A DNA stretch of 64,000 nt, taken from positions 1,034,694 to 1,098,693 of the forward strand of contig JADJWL010000025.1 of assembly GCA_016716385.1 (NCBI GenBank), written 5' to 3'. Position 1 is the stretch's first letter; every line of letters starts with the position of its first letter. Under the pieces are notes generated by a model. That model saw nothing but the letters and a program-made list of their open reading frames with translations. It made no database searches and was not told the origin of the DNA. Below are positions 35,160 through 45,256 of this stretch, in pieces. Position numbers and translations under genes: made by a program. Origin of the DNA: Bryobacterales bacterium. GTDB taxonomy: Bacteria > Acidobacteriota > Terriglobia > Bryobacterales > Bryobacteraceae.

Positions 35160-35654
35160 ATGACGGGCACAATCATTCAGGTCAACGTCTCCCGCGGCGG
35201 CCTTCCCAAGCGCCCGATCGAATCTGGCATCGTCACGCCCCTCGGCATCGAGGGAGATTGTTGCGCCCATCCGAAAATCCACGGCGGTCCCATGCAGGCG
35301 GTCTTGCTGATCACCGCCGAAACAATCGATGAACTTGCACAGCGGGGATATCCTGTTTCCTACGGTTCCCTTGGCGAAAACCTGACTGTGCGCGGCATCG
35401 ACCGCCGGTTCCTCCGGTCGGGACAAACGTTTCTCGCCGGGACGGCGCGCATCGAGCTGACCAAACTCAGGACGCCCTGTTCGGCGCTCGACGTCTACGG
35501 TCCCGATCTCCAGCGGGAGTTGTTTGACAAGGCCGTGAAACAGGGAGATTTTTCCTCACCGCGTTGGGGCATGAGCGGCTTCTACGCGCGTGTCGTCACG
35601 CCTGGATTCGTGAAGGCCGGCGATATAATGGCGCTGGAGGCCGTGTCCGCCTGA
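35160..35654 (+). CDS. MOSC domain-containing protein
   Basis: A 164-residue single MOSC domain (GIEGDCCAHPKIHGGPMQAVLLITAE, then GSLGENLTVRGID and LTKLRTPCSALDVYG with the conserved Cys). The family includes the C-terminal domain of molybdenum cofactor sulfurase and YiiM-type proteins that handle sulfur or hydroxylated amines via Mo cofactor. Substrate unknown. It lies between glnA and glnE and runs directly into the latter. Confidence 0.85.
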   Translation: MTGTIIQVNVSRGGLPKRPIESGIVTPLGIEGDCCAHPKIHGGPMQAVLLITAETIDELAQRGYPVSYGSLGENLTVRGIDRRFLRSGQTFLAGTARIELTKLRTPCSALDVYGPDLQRELFDKAVKQGDFSSPRWGMSGFYARVVTPGFVKAGDIMALEAVSA

Positions 35655-35692
35655 ATCCACCGAATCCGTCTTCGTCCACCGAAGCAAGAGGT

Positions 35693-38521
35693 TTGTCCGG
35701 CCGGCTCGACGCCGCCCTCGCCCATGCTCCCGACAGGCATCTCGCCGAGGTTTACCTCGAGCGGCTGCGCGACGAGCGCCCGGACATGTTTGACCGGATC
35801 ACGTCGTCACCCCGCGCCCTCCGCCTCCTGGCAGCGACCTTCTCCCACAGCCGGTTTCTCTCCGATGAGGTGCTGCGCGTGCCCGAGTGGATCGAGCAAC
35901 TGGCAGCGACCGGCGAAATCAACCGGGTGCTGTCGGCCGAAGAATACGAGACGCGCCTCACTCGCTATCTTGCCGAGCACTGCAAGACGGTGAGCGTCGC
36001 GGTCGCCCTCGCCAGGTTCCGTCGCCGCAAGATTCTGCGGATCATGCTTCGTGACGTCCTTGGGCTCGCGACGCTTTCCGATGTCGCAGAGGAACTGTCG
36101 AACCTGGCCGACGCCATCCTCGAACTCGCTTACCGGACGGTGCGGACGGAGTTGGTGGCGCAGCACGGGGCGCCCCGCTTCACCTCGGAAACCGGTGATC
36201 TCCGCGAGTGCGGATTCGCCGTCATCGCCCTCGGAAAGCTGGGCGGCAAGGAACTCAACTACAGCTCCGACATCGACCTCATGTTTGTGTATTCCGGAAA
36301 CGGCGATACGGACGGAGGCGATTCCATCTCGAACAAGGAGTTCTTCAAGAAGCTCGCGAACCGCTACACCACCCTGCTGTCGACCTATACTCCACAAGGC
36401 CTCTGCTACCGCGTGGACCTGCGCCTGCGCCCGGACGGACGTTTGGGCGAGCTATGTCTTTCCCTCGACGGCATGAAGGACTACTACGCCAACCGCGCGC
36501 GCGACTGGGAACTCCAGATGATGATCAAAGCGCGCGTGGCCGCCGGCGACCGCAAGCTCGGACGCAGGTTGATCGGCTTCGTCGAGCCGCTTACCTACCG
36601 CAGCACGCTCGACTTCCGCGCGATCGAGGCTGTGTCGGAGGCGCGGCAGCGCATCGGCGAGAAACTGGCCGCGCGGCAGGCTGCGCAGTCCCTGTCCGCG
36701 GGTGGAACCATTGACGTGAAGCTTTCGCCCGGCGGGATTCGCGACATCGAGTTTCTCGTCCAATGTCTCCAGCGCCTGCACGGTGGCCGCGAACCCTGGG
36801 TCCGTCACGGCGGCACGTTGTTCGCGTTGTTCCGCTTGCGGGATAAAGACCTGCTCTCTGGCGCCGAATACTCCCGGCTCGCTTCCGCCTACCAGTTCCT
36901 GCGCACAGTTGAGCACCGGCTCCAGTTCGAGGACGATCGCCAGACGCACGCACTGCCGCACGACGGCACAGCGGTCGAGACCCTTGCCCGCAAGATCCCG
37001 CCGGGAGCTGACGGCGAGCCCTTTACCGCCGAGCGGCTCGTCGTGAAAGTCAACGCGTACCTTGCCGATGTCCGGGAGATCTACGAGCGCGTCATCCACG
37101 CCAATCGCCCGGCCTATCACGCTTACTACTCCTTTAAGCCGCAGGAAGAAGTGCAGCAGGAAGCCGCCGTCGAACCGGCACAGGAAAGCACCCCCGACCC
37201 TCCTCCCAGCAACCTGATCCGCTTCCTCGATCAGAAGGCCCCGGGCCTTGCCGCTGCGCTCGTGCGGCGCCGCTTGCTGCGCGGCCGCGAACGGTTCGAA
37301 CCGTTCCTGGAAAAGGTGGTCGCCTCACCCGAGTTGCTGGCGTTCCTCGACGGAAATTCCGAGGTCGCCGACTGCACGATTGAGCTGTTTGAGCACAGCC
37401 AGCACTACTCGGACACCCTGAGCCGCCACCCGGAAATGGTGCGGGCCCTGGACATCGCCCAGCCGTGGAGCATCGGCAACGTCCCGCTCGACGCTCAGGA
37501 TCTGCGGCGCTTCTTCCACCGCCAGATGCTGCGCATTCAGGCCGAGAGCATCCTCCGTGCCGAGCCCATCTTCGACACGCTGGCCCGGACCTCGCAACTC
37601 GCTGACGCCATCATCCGGGCAGCCTACCGGATCGCGCTCGCGCGGCGCCCGCCCTCCGCCCTGACATCCAGGAGTTACCAGCCGGGCAGCCAGTTGATGG
37701 TGGTTGCGCTGGGCCGTCTGGGAATGGGCGAATTCGATGTCGCCTCGGACGCCGACCTCGTGTTCGTCCTGCCGGACGAGGACGCGGCGGAACTCGAGTT
37801 CTGGACCGGCGTCGCGTCGGGAATCATCGACGTGGTGAGCGCCTATACCGGCGCCGGCGCCATGTTCGCCGTCGATACCAGACTGCGGCCCAACGGTCGG
37901 GAAGGCGCGCTCGTGCAAACTGAGTCGAGCTTTCGCGATTACTTCGCCACGCGTGCGGAAGCCTGGGAAGGCATCGCGTACATGAAATCGCGTGGGATCG
38001 CCGGAGACTTGGCGCGAGCGGAAGAGTTCCTCAGCACCCTGCAACAGGTCGACTGGCGCCGCTACGGACAGAGCGGCCGGTCTCGCGCCGAGCTGGCGCA
38101 AATGCGCGCCCGGCTCGAGAAGGAGCAGGGCGAGAAGAATCCGCTCAAGGCCGGCCGCGGCGGCTACTACGACATCGATTTCGCCCTGATGTACTTGCGC
38201 CTGAAGAGCGCGGGAATCTACTACAAGTTCCTGAACACGCCGCAGCGCATCGATGTCGTCGAGAAGATGGGCCATCTTGAGCGCGAGGACGCGGCCTTCC
38301 TGCTTGACGCGGCGACCTTCTACCGCGCCCTCGATCACGGCCTGCGCGTCAAGACCGGCCAGTCCACCGGCACGCTGCCGGCGGCTCAGGCGAAGATGGA
38401 TTCGCTCACCGCGCTGGTCGCCCGCTGGCTGCCGGGGCAGTATCGGGAAGGCCCGCTCCAGGAGCGCCTGCGCCAGATCCAGAACCGCACGCGCCGGTAT
38501 TTCGACCGCCTGTTTGGCTAA
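35693..38521 (+). CDS. glnE: Bifunctional glutamine synthetase adenylyltransferase/adenylyl-removing enzyme
   Basis: About 942 residues with the two nucleotidyltransferase cores of GlnE: N-terminal ALGKLGGKELNYSSDIDLMFVY (de-adenylylating half) and C-terminal ALGRLGMGEFDVASDADLVFV (adenylylating half), each followed by its helical domain and RVDLRLRPDGR / AVDTRLRPNGRE. It modifies GlnA two genes upstream in response to PII and glutamine. The start is uncertain: ATG 35564 lies deep in the MOSC gene, and TTG 35693 has AGAGG too close; CTG 35651 is a further option. Homologs begin near here. Confidence 0.9.
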   Translation: MSGRLDAALAHAPDRHLAEVYLERLRDERPDMFDRITSSPRALRLLAATFSHSRFLSDEVLRVPEWIEQLAATGEINRVLSAEEYETRLTRYLAEHCKTVSVAVALARFRRRKILRIMLRDVLGLATLSDVAEELSNLADAILELAYRTVRTELVAQHGAPRFTSETGDLRECGFAVIALGKLGGKELNYSSDIDLMFVYSGNGDTDGGDSISNKEFFKKLANRYTTLLSTYTPQGLCYRVDLRLRPDGRLGELCLSLDGMKDYYANRARDWELQMMIKARVAAGDRKLGRRLIGFVEPLTYRSTLDFRAIEAVSEARQRIGEKLAARQAAQSLSAGGTIDVKLSPGGIRDIEFLVQCLQRLHGGREPWVRHGGTLFALFRLRDKDLLSGAEYSRLASAYQFLRTVEHRLQFEDDRQTHALPHDGTAVETLARKIPPGADGEPFTAERLVVKVNAYLADVREIYERVIHANRPAYHAYYSFKPQEEVQQEAAVEPAQESTPDPPPSNLIRFLDQKAPGLAAALVRRRLLRGRERFEPFLEKVVASPELLAFLDGNSEVADCTIELFEHSQHYSDTLSRHPEMVRALDIAQPWSIGNVPLDAQDLRRFFHRQMLRIQAESILRAEPIFDTLARTSQLADAIIRAAYRIALARRPPSALTSRSYQPGSQLMVVALGRLGMGEFDVASDADLVFVLPDEDAAELEFWTGVASGIIDVVSAYTGAGAMFAVDTRLRPNGREGALVQTESSFRDYFATRAEAWEGIAYMKSRGIAGDLARAEEFLSTLQQVDWRRYGQSGRSRAELAQMRARLEKEQGEKNPLKAGRGGYYDIDFALMYLRLKSAGIYYKFLNTPQRIDVVEKMGHLEREDAAFLLDAATFYRALDHGLRVKTGQSTGTLPAAQAKMDSLTALVARWLPGQYREGPLQERLRQIQNRTRRYFDRLFG

Positions 38522-38533
38522 ACTGGGAAAGAT

Positions 38534-39394
38534 ATGCGCAACTCCAAGGCGGCCGGGCTGGTCTGCCTCTTGTCGCTGGCCGGCGTGGCCTCCGCCACGG
38601 AGCGTAGCGCTCCCCTGATCGACCGGGCCTTCGAGCGCCTGTATAACTTCGACTTCGCCGCTGCCCAGAAAGCGCTGGATCAGCACATCGCTGCCAATCC
38701 CAAAGATCCCCTGGGTCCCGCGATGAAGGGCTCGGCATATCTGTTCTACGAACTCGACCGGCTCATGGTTCTGGAGAGCGAGTTTTTCGCCGACGACAAG
38801 AAAATTGCCGACAAGAAGAAGTTGAAGCCGGATCCCGAGATCCGCAAGAAACTGTTCGCCAACATCGACCGGGCGCGCGCCATCGCCGAAAAGCAGTTGG
38901 CCTCGAAACCGGAGGACACCAACGCCCTGTTCGCGATGTGCATCAGCTACGGCGTCGAGACCGACTACACCGCGCTCGTGGAGAAGCGGCAGATGGCGAG
39001 TCTGTCCGGCGTCAAGAAGTCCACCGAGTACGCTCACCTTCTCTTGAAGGTAGACCCGGGCTTCTACGATGCGTATCTCAGTACCGGATTAACGGAGTAC
39101 CTGATCGGCAGCCTGCCGTTTTTCGTCCGCTGGTTCGTCCGGGTCGACGACATCGACGGCAGCAAAGAGAAGGGCATCCGTAACGTCGAGTTGACCGCGC
39201 GCCGCGGGAACTATCTGAAGCCGTTCGCCAAGGTCCTGCTGGCGATCGTGCACATCCGCGAGAAGCAACCCACCAAGTCCCTTGCGCTGCTCGAGGAGTT
39301 GGCGGCCGAGTTCCCGGAGAATCCGTTGTACCGCAAGGAGCGTGACAAGGTCGCCGAAGGGCTCCGGACCGGCAAGCTCAGGGACCGAGGATAG
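38534..39394 (+). CDS. Exported TPR-like protein of unknown function
   Basis: A 286-residue protein with a signal peptide (AAGLVCLLSLAGVASA) and helical repeats in TPR style (FERLYNFDFAAAQKALDQHIAANPKDPLG, then KSLALLEELAAEFPENPLYRKE). A Lys-rich stretch (KKIADKKKLKPD) lies between repeats. It is co-directional with glnE (13 bases) and xseA (7 bases), so probably co-transcribed, though function is unrelated. The role is unknown. Confidence 0.75.
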   Translation: MRNSKAAGLVCLLSLAGVASATERSAPLIDRAFERLYNFDFAAAQKALDQHIAANPKDPLGPAMKGSAYLFYELDRLMVLESEFFADDKKIADKKKLKPDPEIRKKLFANIDRARAIAEKQLASKPEDTNALFAMCISYGVETDYTALVEKRQMASLSGVKKSTEYAHLLLKVDPGFYDAYLSTGLTEYLIGSLPFFVRWFVRVDDIDGSKEKGIRNVELTARRGNYLKPFAKVLLAIVHIREKQPTKSLALLEELAAEFPENPLYRKERDKVAEGLRTGKLRDRG

Positions 39395-39400
39395 CAGCCC

Positions 39401-40756
39401 ATGCGGCAGTCGCTGCTCGATCTGACGCCTGAGAGGCGGATCTTCACCGTCGGCGAGCTGACCGAAGAGATCCGCGAAGCCCTTGACCGGTCGCTGGGCG
39501 ATGTCTGGGTTCGCGGCGAAATTTCCGGGGTCAAACTGGCGGCCAGCGGGCACTACTATTTCACACTCAAGGACACCGCCGCCCAGGTGCGCTGTGTCTG
39601 TTTCCGCGGGACGCACCGGTTTCTGAAGTTCAAGCCGAAGGACGGCCTGGCCGTGCAGGCACGCGGCCGCATCGACGTCTACGCCGCCCGCGGCGAGTAT
39701 CAGCTTCTGGTGGACTGGCTCGACCCGGTTGGACACGGTGCCCTGCAACTGGCGTTCGAGCAGTTGAAGAAGCAGCTCGCCGCCGAAGGGCTGTTTGACG
39801 CCGCGCGCAAACGCTCGCTGCCGCGCATCCCATGGCGCATCGGGATCGTGACCTCGCCCCGCGGCGCGGTCATCGCAGACCTGACTGGAATCCTCATCCG
39901 CCGTTTCCCCGGTCTGCAGATCCGCCTCTATCCGGCGCTCGTCCAGGGCGAAGGCGCGGTGGACGAAGTCTGCCGGGGCATCGCTTGGTTCAGTCACAAT
40001 CCCTGGGCGGATGTAGTCATCGTGGCGCGCGGCGGCGGTTCCATCGAGGATCTCTGGACGTTCAACGAAGAGGCCGTGGCCCGCGCAATCGCCGCCTGCC
40101 CGGTTCCCGTTGTGTCCGCCATCGGCCACGACACCGACTTCACGATCGCCGACTTCGTGGCTGACCTGCGCGCCCCAACGCCGTCCGCCGCCGCGGAACT
40201 GGTCGCGCCTGAGCGGCGAGCACTGCTCGAAAGCGTTGCTGCACTTGCCAACCGCCTGGCGCATCATGCCCGATATCGGATCGCGCTCACCAGCCAAAGA
40301 CTGCACCGGATCGGGACGGAGAAGGCGCGCCGCGTCGTCGAACGCGCCATCGGACTTGCGCTCCAGCGGACCGACGACCTGGAATTGCGGGCGCGGGATT
40401 CTGTCCGGTCGCTCGTGATTGCCTCGCGGAAGCGCTGGTCGGCGGTCGATTCCCGTCTGCGCGAGCAAGACATGCGTCCCCGCCTCGAACGCAGCCGGGC
40501 GCGCCACGAGGCGTTGTCGAAGGCCGCCGCCGCCGCTGTCCGGGGCCGCCTCGCGGAATCCCGCCGCCGGCTCGATCTCGCCGAGGCCCGGCTCGCCCAG
40601 TTGTCTCCGGTTTCCATCCTCGATCGCGGCTACGCCATCGTCAGTACAAGGAGCGGGGCGATTGTGCGCGATGCCGCGGCCGCGCCCGCACGGAGCGAAA
40701 TTGCGGTCCGCTTGGCTACAGGCCGTTTGCGTGCCCGCGTCCTGGCTGAGAAATGA
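39401..40756 (+). CDS. xseA: Exodeoxyribonuclease VII large subunit
   Basis: A 451-residue XseA: N-terminal OB-fold (FTVGELTEEIREALDRSLGDVWVRGEISG, then HYYFTLKDTAAQVRCV), the catalytic domain with RGGGSIEDLWTFNEE and GHDTDFTIADFVADLRAPTPSAAAEL, and a long C-terminal coiled-coil region. With XseB it degrades single-stranded DNA to oligonucleotides. The small subunit xseB is not next to it. The 3' end overlaps the pilT ATG by 4 bases. Confidence 0.94.
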   Translation: MRQSLLDLTPERRIFTVGELTEEIREALDRSLGDVWVRGEISGVKLAASGHYYFTLKDTAAQVRCVCFRGTHRFLKFKPKDGLAVQARGRIDVYAARGEYQLLVDWLDPVGHGALQLAFEQLKKQLAAEGLFDAARKRSLPRIPWRIGIVTSPRGAVIADLTGILIRRFPGLQIRLYPALVQGEGAVDEVCRGIAWFSHNPWADVVIVARGGGSIEDLWTFNEEAVARAIAACPVPVVSAIGHDTDFTIADFVADLRAPTPSAAAELVAPERRALLESVAALANRLAHHARYRIALTSQRLHRIGTEKARRVVERAIGLALQRTDDLELRARDSVRSLVIASRKRWSAVDSRLREQDMRPRLERSRARHEALSKAAAAAVRGRLAESRRRLDLAEARLAQLSPVSILDRGYAIVSTRSGAIVRDAAAAPARSEIAVRLATGRLRARVLAEK

Positions 40757-41859
40757 GCGATTACCCAGACGAGCTGGAACGGATTGTCGCCGAGTTGAAC
40801 CGCGCCGCCCCGGCGCCGCGCGAAGAGCCGTCCCCCGCGGCGCGCGCGGCGGGTCTGGCCGCTCTCGACCGCTTGCTCGGCCTGGCGGCGCGCCAGGAGG
40901 CTTCCGACGTCATCCTGGTCGCCGGACTCGGGCCCGTGCTCCGGGTCAACGGCTCGCTGACCCAGCCGGTCGGTCCGCCGCTCAGCGCCTCCGACGTCGC
41001 CACACTGCTGCAGCCGCTCCTCGACCGGCGGCGCCAGGACCTCCTCGACCGCCACCGCTCGCTCGACTTCTGTTTCTCACGCGAGGGGCTCGGCCGGATC
41101 CGGGCCAACGTCCACCACCAGCGCGGGACGCTCGCCGCCACTTTGCGGCTCCTGCCGGCCGAGGCGCCGACCATCGAGTCGCTCCACCTGCCACCTTCCC
41201 TCGAACGGTTCACCTCGTTGCGGCACGGTCTGGTGATCGTCACCGGCTCGACGGGCTCGGGCAAGAGTTCCACGCTCGCGGCGCTGGTCGGCCGGATCAA
41301 CGCGACGCGGCGCGTCCATATCGTCACGATCGAAGACCCGGTGGAATTCCAGCACGCCAACCGGCAGTCCGTCGTGGAACAGATCGAAGTCGGCCAGGAC
41401 ACGCCGGACTTCCCGTCGGCGCTTCGCAGCGTCCTGCGCCAGAGCCCCGACGTCATCCTGGTCGGTGAAATGCGAGACGTTGAGACCATGGCGACGGTGC
41501 TGACAGCGGCGGAGACCGGGCACCTCGTGTTCTCAACTCTCCACGCCAACGATGCTCCGCAGGCGATCTCGCGCATCCTCGACGCGTTCCCCGCTGATCA
41601 TCGCGGGCCGATCCGCCAGCAGCTTTCCCTCGCTTTGGCCGGTGTGATCGCGCAGCAACTCGTCAGCGCGCGCGCCGGGTCCGGCCGCTACCCGGCGGTC
41701 GAGATCCTGCTCGCCACCGAAGCCGTCCGGCACCTGATCCGCAAAGGTGAGGAACACCAGTTGCGCTCGCAGATGCTGATGGGCCGTTCCGAGGGCATGG
41801 TGACGATGGAACACTCTCTGGCGGAACTCGCGCGCGCCGGAAAGATCGCCGGAGCGTAG
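40753..41859 (+). CDS. pilT: Type IV pilus retraction ATPase PilT
   Basis: A 368-residue secretion ATPase: Walker A GSTGSGKSST near residue 165, the Asp box EDPVEFQH, Walker B VILVGEMRDVETM and the His box STLHANDAPQAISRILDAFP. Compared with PilB it lacks the tetracysteine zinc motif, so PilT/PilU (pilus depolymerisation, twitching motility) is the best call. The first 25 residues are an extra Pro/Ala-rich segment. It overlaps xseA and ends one base before the convergent decarboxylase. Confidence 0.9.
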   Translation: MSDYPDELERIVAELNRAAPAPREEPSPAARAAGLAALDRLLGLAARQEASDVILVAGLGPVLRVNGSLTQPVGPPLSASDVATLLQPLLDRRRQDLLDRHRSLDFCFSREGLGRIRANVHHQRGTLAATLRLLPAEAPTIESLHLPPSLERFTSLRHGLVIVTGSTGSGKSSTLAALVGRINATRRVHIVTIEDPVEFQHANRQSVVEQIEVGQDTPDFPSALRSVLRQSPDVILVGEMRDVETMATVLTAAETGHLVFSTLHANDAPQAISRILDAFPADHRGPIRQQLSLALAGVIAQQLVSARAGSGRYPAVEILLATEAVRHLIRKGEEHQLRSQMLMGRSEGMVTMEHSLAELARAGKIAGA

Positions 41860-43974
41860 TCACAGCTTCGCGGCGCAGTCCTCCGCCTCTGCCGCCAGCC
41901 GCTCCACAAGTTCCGCCAGTAGTGCCTGCCGGTGCCCCGTTTCGGCGTGCAACACTAAGTACGGATTCATGACCGTCGCCCGCAGCACGAAGATCCCGAG
42001 TTTCGCGTACTCCTCGGCGTCGACTCCCGCACGCTCGAGCAAACCCGCCACGGAATGCTCCGAGTACTGCGGCCGGTGGAACCGGGTCCGCGACAGGAAG
42101 AAAGGCTGCGAGTAGGAATAGTCCCGCTCGCCCAGCTCCGCCTGAATTGTGAACTTCTGGTACACCAGCTCCGCCAGCCGGTTCATTCGGCTGAGCGATC
42201 TGCATCCACGCTCATGCACCAGGAAGCAGATCATGTTCGTATCCGGCGCGTGCACGGTCACGGGGACGAAATGCGTGCGGCGGACCTCGCGGTTCGCGCG
42301 GCAGGACTGGTCCCAGTGGACCAGCCGTTCGTACAATTCGCGCGCGGCCAGCAACGAAGCCCGCATGATTTCGCCATATCCGCTGCGGTCGGGCGGAATC
42401 AAACGATGGGACAGCCAGCATGAGGCCGCCGCCGCTCCCGGCTTCGAACCCTCCAGAATGTAGGGCCCCACGGTGGTGGGCGGATGATGCGCGCGCGCGG
42501 ATGCATCCGGCGCCGTCGTTGCCGTGATGTAGGGCGCTTCCTGCACCAGGAACAGCCGCACGCGGTCATTGCGGAAGGCCGCCACGCCGCACGGGTAGGG
42601 CACGTAGCCCATCTTGTGCGGATCGATCGTGACGGACTCCGCCTTGGGAATCGCGAGAAAGGCGCTCGCCACCTCCCGGCTGCCCCAACGCATGTGGACC
42701 GTCCGCCGGTAGCTCTTACGCTTGAGTTCCAGGTCGCGCGAGACAAACCGGTTCACATCCGCGATCCGGTCCTCGAGTGGGGCATCGGAGCGCGGCGCCC
42801 GCTCCGGCCCGGGGACGAACAGAGATCGAAGATAGCCGGCCCACGCGGCATCGACGTGCAGCCAGAAGCTCTCTCCGCGGCCGCTTTCAAGACGTTCGCG
42901 GAAGGAGACAATGCGGTGAATCGGATCCACCGCGCCCTCCTCGGTCGTGCCCGCTATCCCGACGACCGCCAGAGGCAGCAGGCCCCGGTCCAGCGCCAGG
43001 TCCACCTGGGACTCGAGATGGCGCATATCCATGCGGAACATCCGGTCGACGTCGACGAGAAAGACCTGGTCCCGCCCGATACCCAGCACATCCGCCGCCT
43101 TGACAATGCTGTAGTGCGCCGTGCCCGCGACGAACAGGGCCGGCGGAGCAACGGCGTAGCAGGGCGCCGTCCCCGCCGCGGCGATCGCCATCCCGGTCTC
43201 TTCAATCAGTCGCCACACCCTGCCCGCGACCTCTCCTTCCTCACACGCATGCCGGTGGCGGAACATGTCGAACAGGCGCGGCAGAAGAAACGTGGCTTCG
43301 TTCGGGCGCAGGGACAGACAGCGCCGGTCGTCGAGTTCCGCCAGGGGCACGGCCTTCGCTTCGCCGGGAATCTTGACCGTGAGGGGCAATTCCGCGGCGA
43401 TGGCTGCCCGTTTAGCGGCCAGCGGGAAGTAGCGCACTGTCCGGGCTACCCAGAGCGCTTCCAGATTCGCCACCGTCCCGCCGCTGGTGATGTGCGCCCA
43501 TCCGAATTCCTTCCGCGTTTCCCGATGGGCCCCACCGTCCGGTGGAGGCAGGTAGCCCAGCATCCGGAGGATGTCCCGCGAGACTTCCAGCTCCCATTCC
43601 ACCGTGACCGGCGCCGCTTCCGGAGTCACGTTGTTGGGGTTGTAGAGCATACCCGCGAAATAGCCGAGGACTGACGGCACCGTCTGGTCGCTCAACATGT
43701 GGGCGACGTAGCGCGGACTGTAGAACGGAAAGTGACGCTTGAGACCGGCCAGCATCTCGCTGAGCTGCTGGAACAGCGCGTCGCTCCAGTCGAGGGACTC
43801 ACGGCGCATGTGCTGCGTGATCGTGATTTCATCAGAGGGAAAATAATTGCGGCGCCAGTGAAAGTAGTCGCGGAGGATGTAGAGCATCATCTCCTCAACC
43901 AGGCTGGCGTTCTCCGCCTTTGGACCGAGGAACCAGGCGCCGATCTGCTTCGTGGGAGTGCGGTCGCCGTCCAT
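41860..43974 (-). CDS. PLP-dependent group II amino-acid decarboxylase-like protein
   Basis: A 704-residue fold-type I enzyme of the glutamate/tyrosine decarboxylase group. PLP features: WAHITSGGTVANLEALWVAR, HVDAAWAGYLRS with the pyridine-nitrogen Asp, and TIDPHKMGYVPYPCG with the Schiff-base Lys near residue 430. It is longer than typical decarboxylases, with extended N- and C-terminal regions. The substrate cannot be read; aspartate, glutamate or aromatic acids are possible. I start at ATG 43974; the much longer open frame to 45156 lies antisense to the HD-GYP gene. Confidence 0.82.
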   Translation of the reverse strand: MDGDRTPTKQIGAWFLGPKAENASLVEEMMLYILRDYFHWRRNYFPSDEITITQHMRRESLDWSDALFQQLSEMLAGLKRHFPFYSPRYVAHMLSDQTVPSVLGYFAGMLYNPNNVTPEAAPVTVEWELEVSRDILRMLGYLPPPDGGAHRETRKEFGWAHITSGGTVANLEALWVARTVRYFPLAAKRAAIAAELPLTVKIPGEAKAVPLAELDDRRCLSLRPNEATFLLPRLFDMFRHRHACEEGEVAGRVWRLIEETGMAIAAAGTAPCYAVAPPALFVAGTAHYSIVKAADVLGIGRDQVFLVDVDRMFRMDMRHLESQVDLALDRGLLPLAVVGIAGTTEEGAVDPIHRIVSFRERLESGRGESFWLHVDAAWAGYLRSLFVPGPERAPRSDAPLEDRIADVNRFVSRDLELKRKSYRRTVHMRWGSREVASAFLAIPKAESVTIDPHKMGYVPYPCGVAAFRNDRVRLFLVQEAPYITATTAPDASARAHHPPTTVGPYILEGSKPGAAAASCWLSHRLIPPDRSGYGEIMRASLLAARELYERLVHWDQSCRANREVRRTHFVPVTVHAPDTNMICFLVHERGCRSLSRMNRLAELVYQKFTIQAELGERDYSYSQPFFLSRTRFHRPQYSEHSVAGLLERAGVDAEEYAKLGIFVLRATVMNPYLVLHAETGHRQALLAELVERLAAEAEDCAAKL

Positions 43975-44082
43975 TTCTTTCAGGTTGTCACAGAAACTGC
44001 TTAATCGGGTTCCGGGGAGCCTGTGGAATTCCGGCGGACCGGCCGATAAGTTCCACGAGAGGAGAACAACACCCCCCCGGCA

Positions 44083-45231
44083 ATGCAATCGGATGGGACC
44101 GTCAACCGTGGTGCGCCGTTGAGCGCCGAGGCGTTGGCCGCTATGCCCGAGCATTTGGCGAGCGCCTGGAGTGAGAGCGTCCGGACCCTGGAGCCGCAGG
44201 CAGCGGTCCTGGTAGTGGACGACCACGACGTGAGCCGGCGGCTCTCCGTCGCGATCCTCGAGCGCGAGGGCTTCGAGGCACTCGCGGTTCAAAACGGCTT
44301 TGAGGCACTGGACCTGCTCGAGCGGCGTCTGGTGGATCTGGTCTTGCTGGATCAATCCATGCCCGGGATGGACGGGCTGGAGTGCTGCCGGCGGATCCGG
44401 GCCAACCGGCGGACCAGCCTCGTGCCGGTGCTGATGGTGACGAGCCTCCGCGTGGAAGACCACGAAGACGATGCCGTTGCCGCTGGCGCGGACGAACTGC
44501 TGAGCCGTCCCTTCACCCCCGAGACCCTCCGCATTCGGGTCCGGACGATGCTGCGGCAGAAATCGGTGATCGACCGGCTGGAGGAGGCCGAATCGATCCT
44601 GTTCGCCCTGGCAACCGCCGTCGAGCAGCGGGACCCCTGCACGTCGGGACACTGCGAACGCCTCGCGATGTACGCGGTTTCGCTCGGTACGGCGATGCAA
44701 CTGCCGCACCCGCAGTTGCTGGCTCTGTATCGCGGCGGCTACCTGCACGACATCGGCAAGATCGGAATCCCCGACTCCATTCTGTTCAAGCCTGGCCCTC
44801 TGAACAACCAGGAATGGCGCGTGATGAAGACGCACACCCTGCGGGGGGAGGAGATCTGCCGTCCGATGAAGTGCCTCCAGCCGGTCCTGCCGGTGATCCG
44901 CGGCCACCACGAACGCTGGGATGGCTCGGGCTATCCGGATGGTCTGCTTGGTGACGAGATTCCGCTCCTGGCGCGGGTCATGCAGATCGCCGATGTCTTC
45001 GACGCGCTCACGACGGAGCGTCCGTACAAGGCGGCGCTTACCACCCGAGAAGCCCTCCGGGTGATGCAGCATGAAACCGATGCCGGCTGGCATGACCCGG
45101 CCCTGGTCGAGTTGTTCGAGTGCTTGCCCCATGACCTGCTCCGGGACACCGCGCATCGCGACTCGACCGGCTGGAACTCGATGGACGCGATGCGCGATTC
45201 CCTCGACCGCCTGCGCCGCGCTGTCGGATAG
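44083..45231 (+). CDS. Response regulator with HD-GYP cyclic-di-GMP phosphodiesterase output
   Basis: A 382-residue protein. The receiver (residues about 40-155) has the acidic pair (VLVVDDHD), phospho-acceptor Asp in LVLLDQSMPGMDG and Thr in VLMVTS, but Arg replaces the conserved Lys (SRPF). The HD-GYP domain follows (YLHDIGKIGIPDSILFKPG with the HD pair, RGHHERWDGSGYPDGL with GYP). It would hydrolyse cyclic-di-GMP in response to phosphorylation; the cognate kinase is not nearby. It might set motility versus attachment, but its closeness to pilT may be coincidental. Confidence 0.9.
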   Translation: MQSDGTVNRGAPLSAEALAAMPEHLASAWSESVRTLEPQAAVLVVDDHDVSRRLSVAILEREGFEALAVQNGFEALDLLERRLVDLVLLDQSMPGMDGLECCRRIRANRRTSLVPVLMVTSLRVEDHEDDAVAAGADELLSRPFTPETLRIRVRTMLRQKSVIDRLEEAESILFALATAVEQRDPCTSGHCERLAMYAVSLGTAMQLPHPQLLALYRGGYLHDIGKIGIPDSILFKPGPLNNQEWRVMKTHTLRGEEICRPMKCLQPVLPVIRGHHERWDGSGYPDGLLGDEIPLLARVMQIADVFDALTTERPYKAALTTREALRVMQHETDAGWHDPALVELFECLPHDLLRDTAHRDSTGWNSMDAMRDSLDRLRRAVG

Positions 45232-45256
45232 CGATTCTGGTATACTGCAAAAACAC

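Noticed and set aside
33714..35426. A 570-codon minus-strand frame over glnA
   Set aside because: Shadow of glnA with His/Arg/Val-rich residues and no ribosome site.
43975..45156. N-terminal extension of the PLP decarboxylase frame
   Set aside because: Lies antisense to the HD-GYP gene; decarboxylase similarity starts at ATG 43974.
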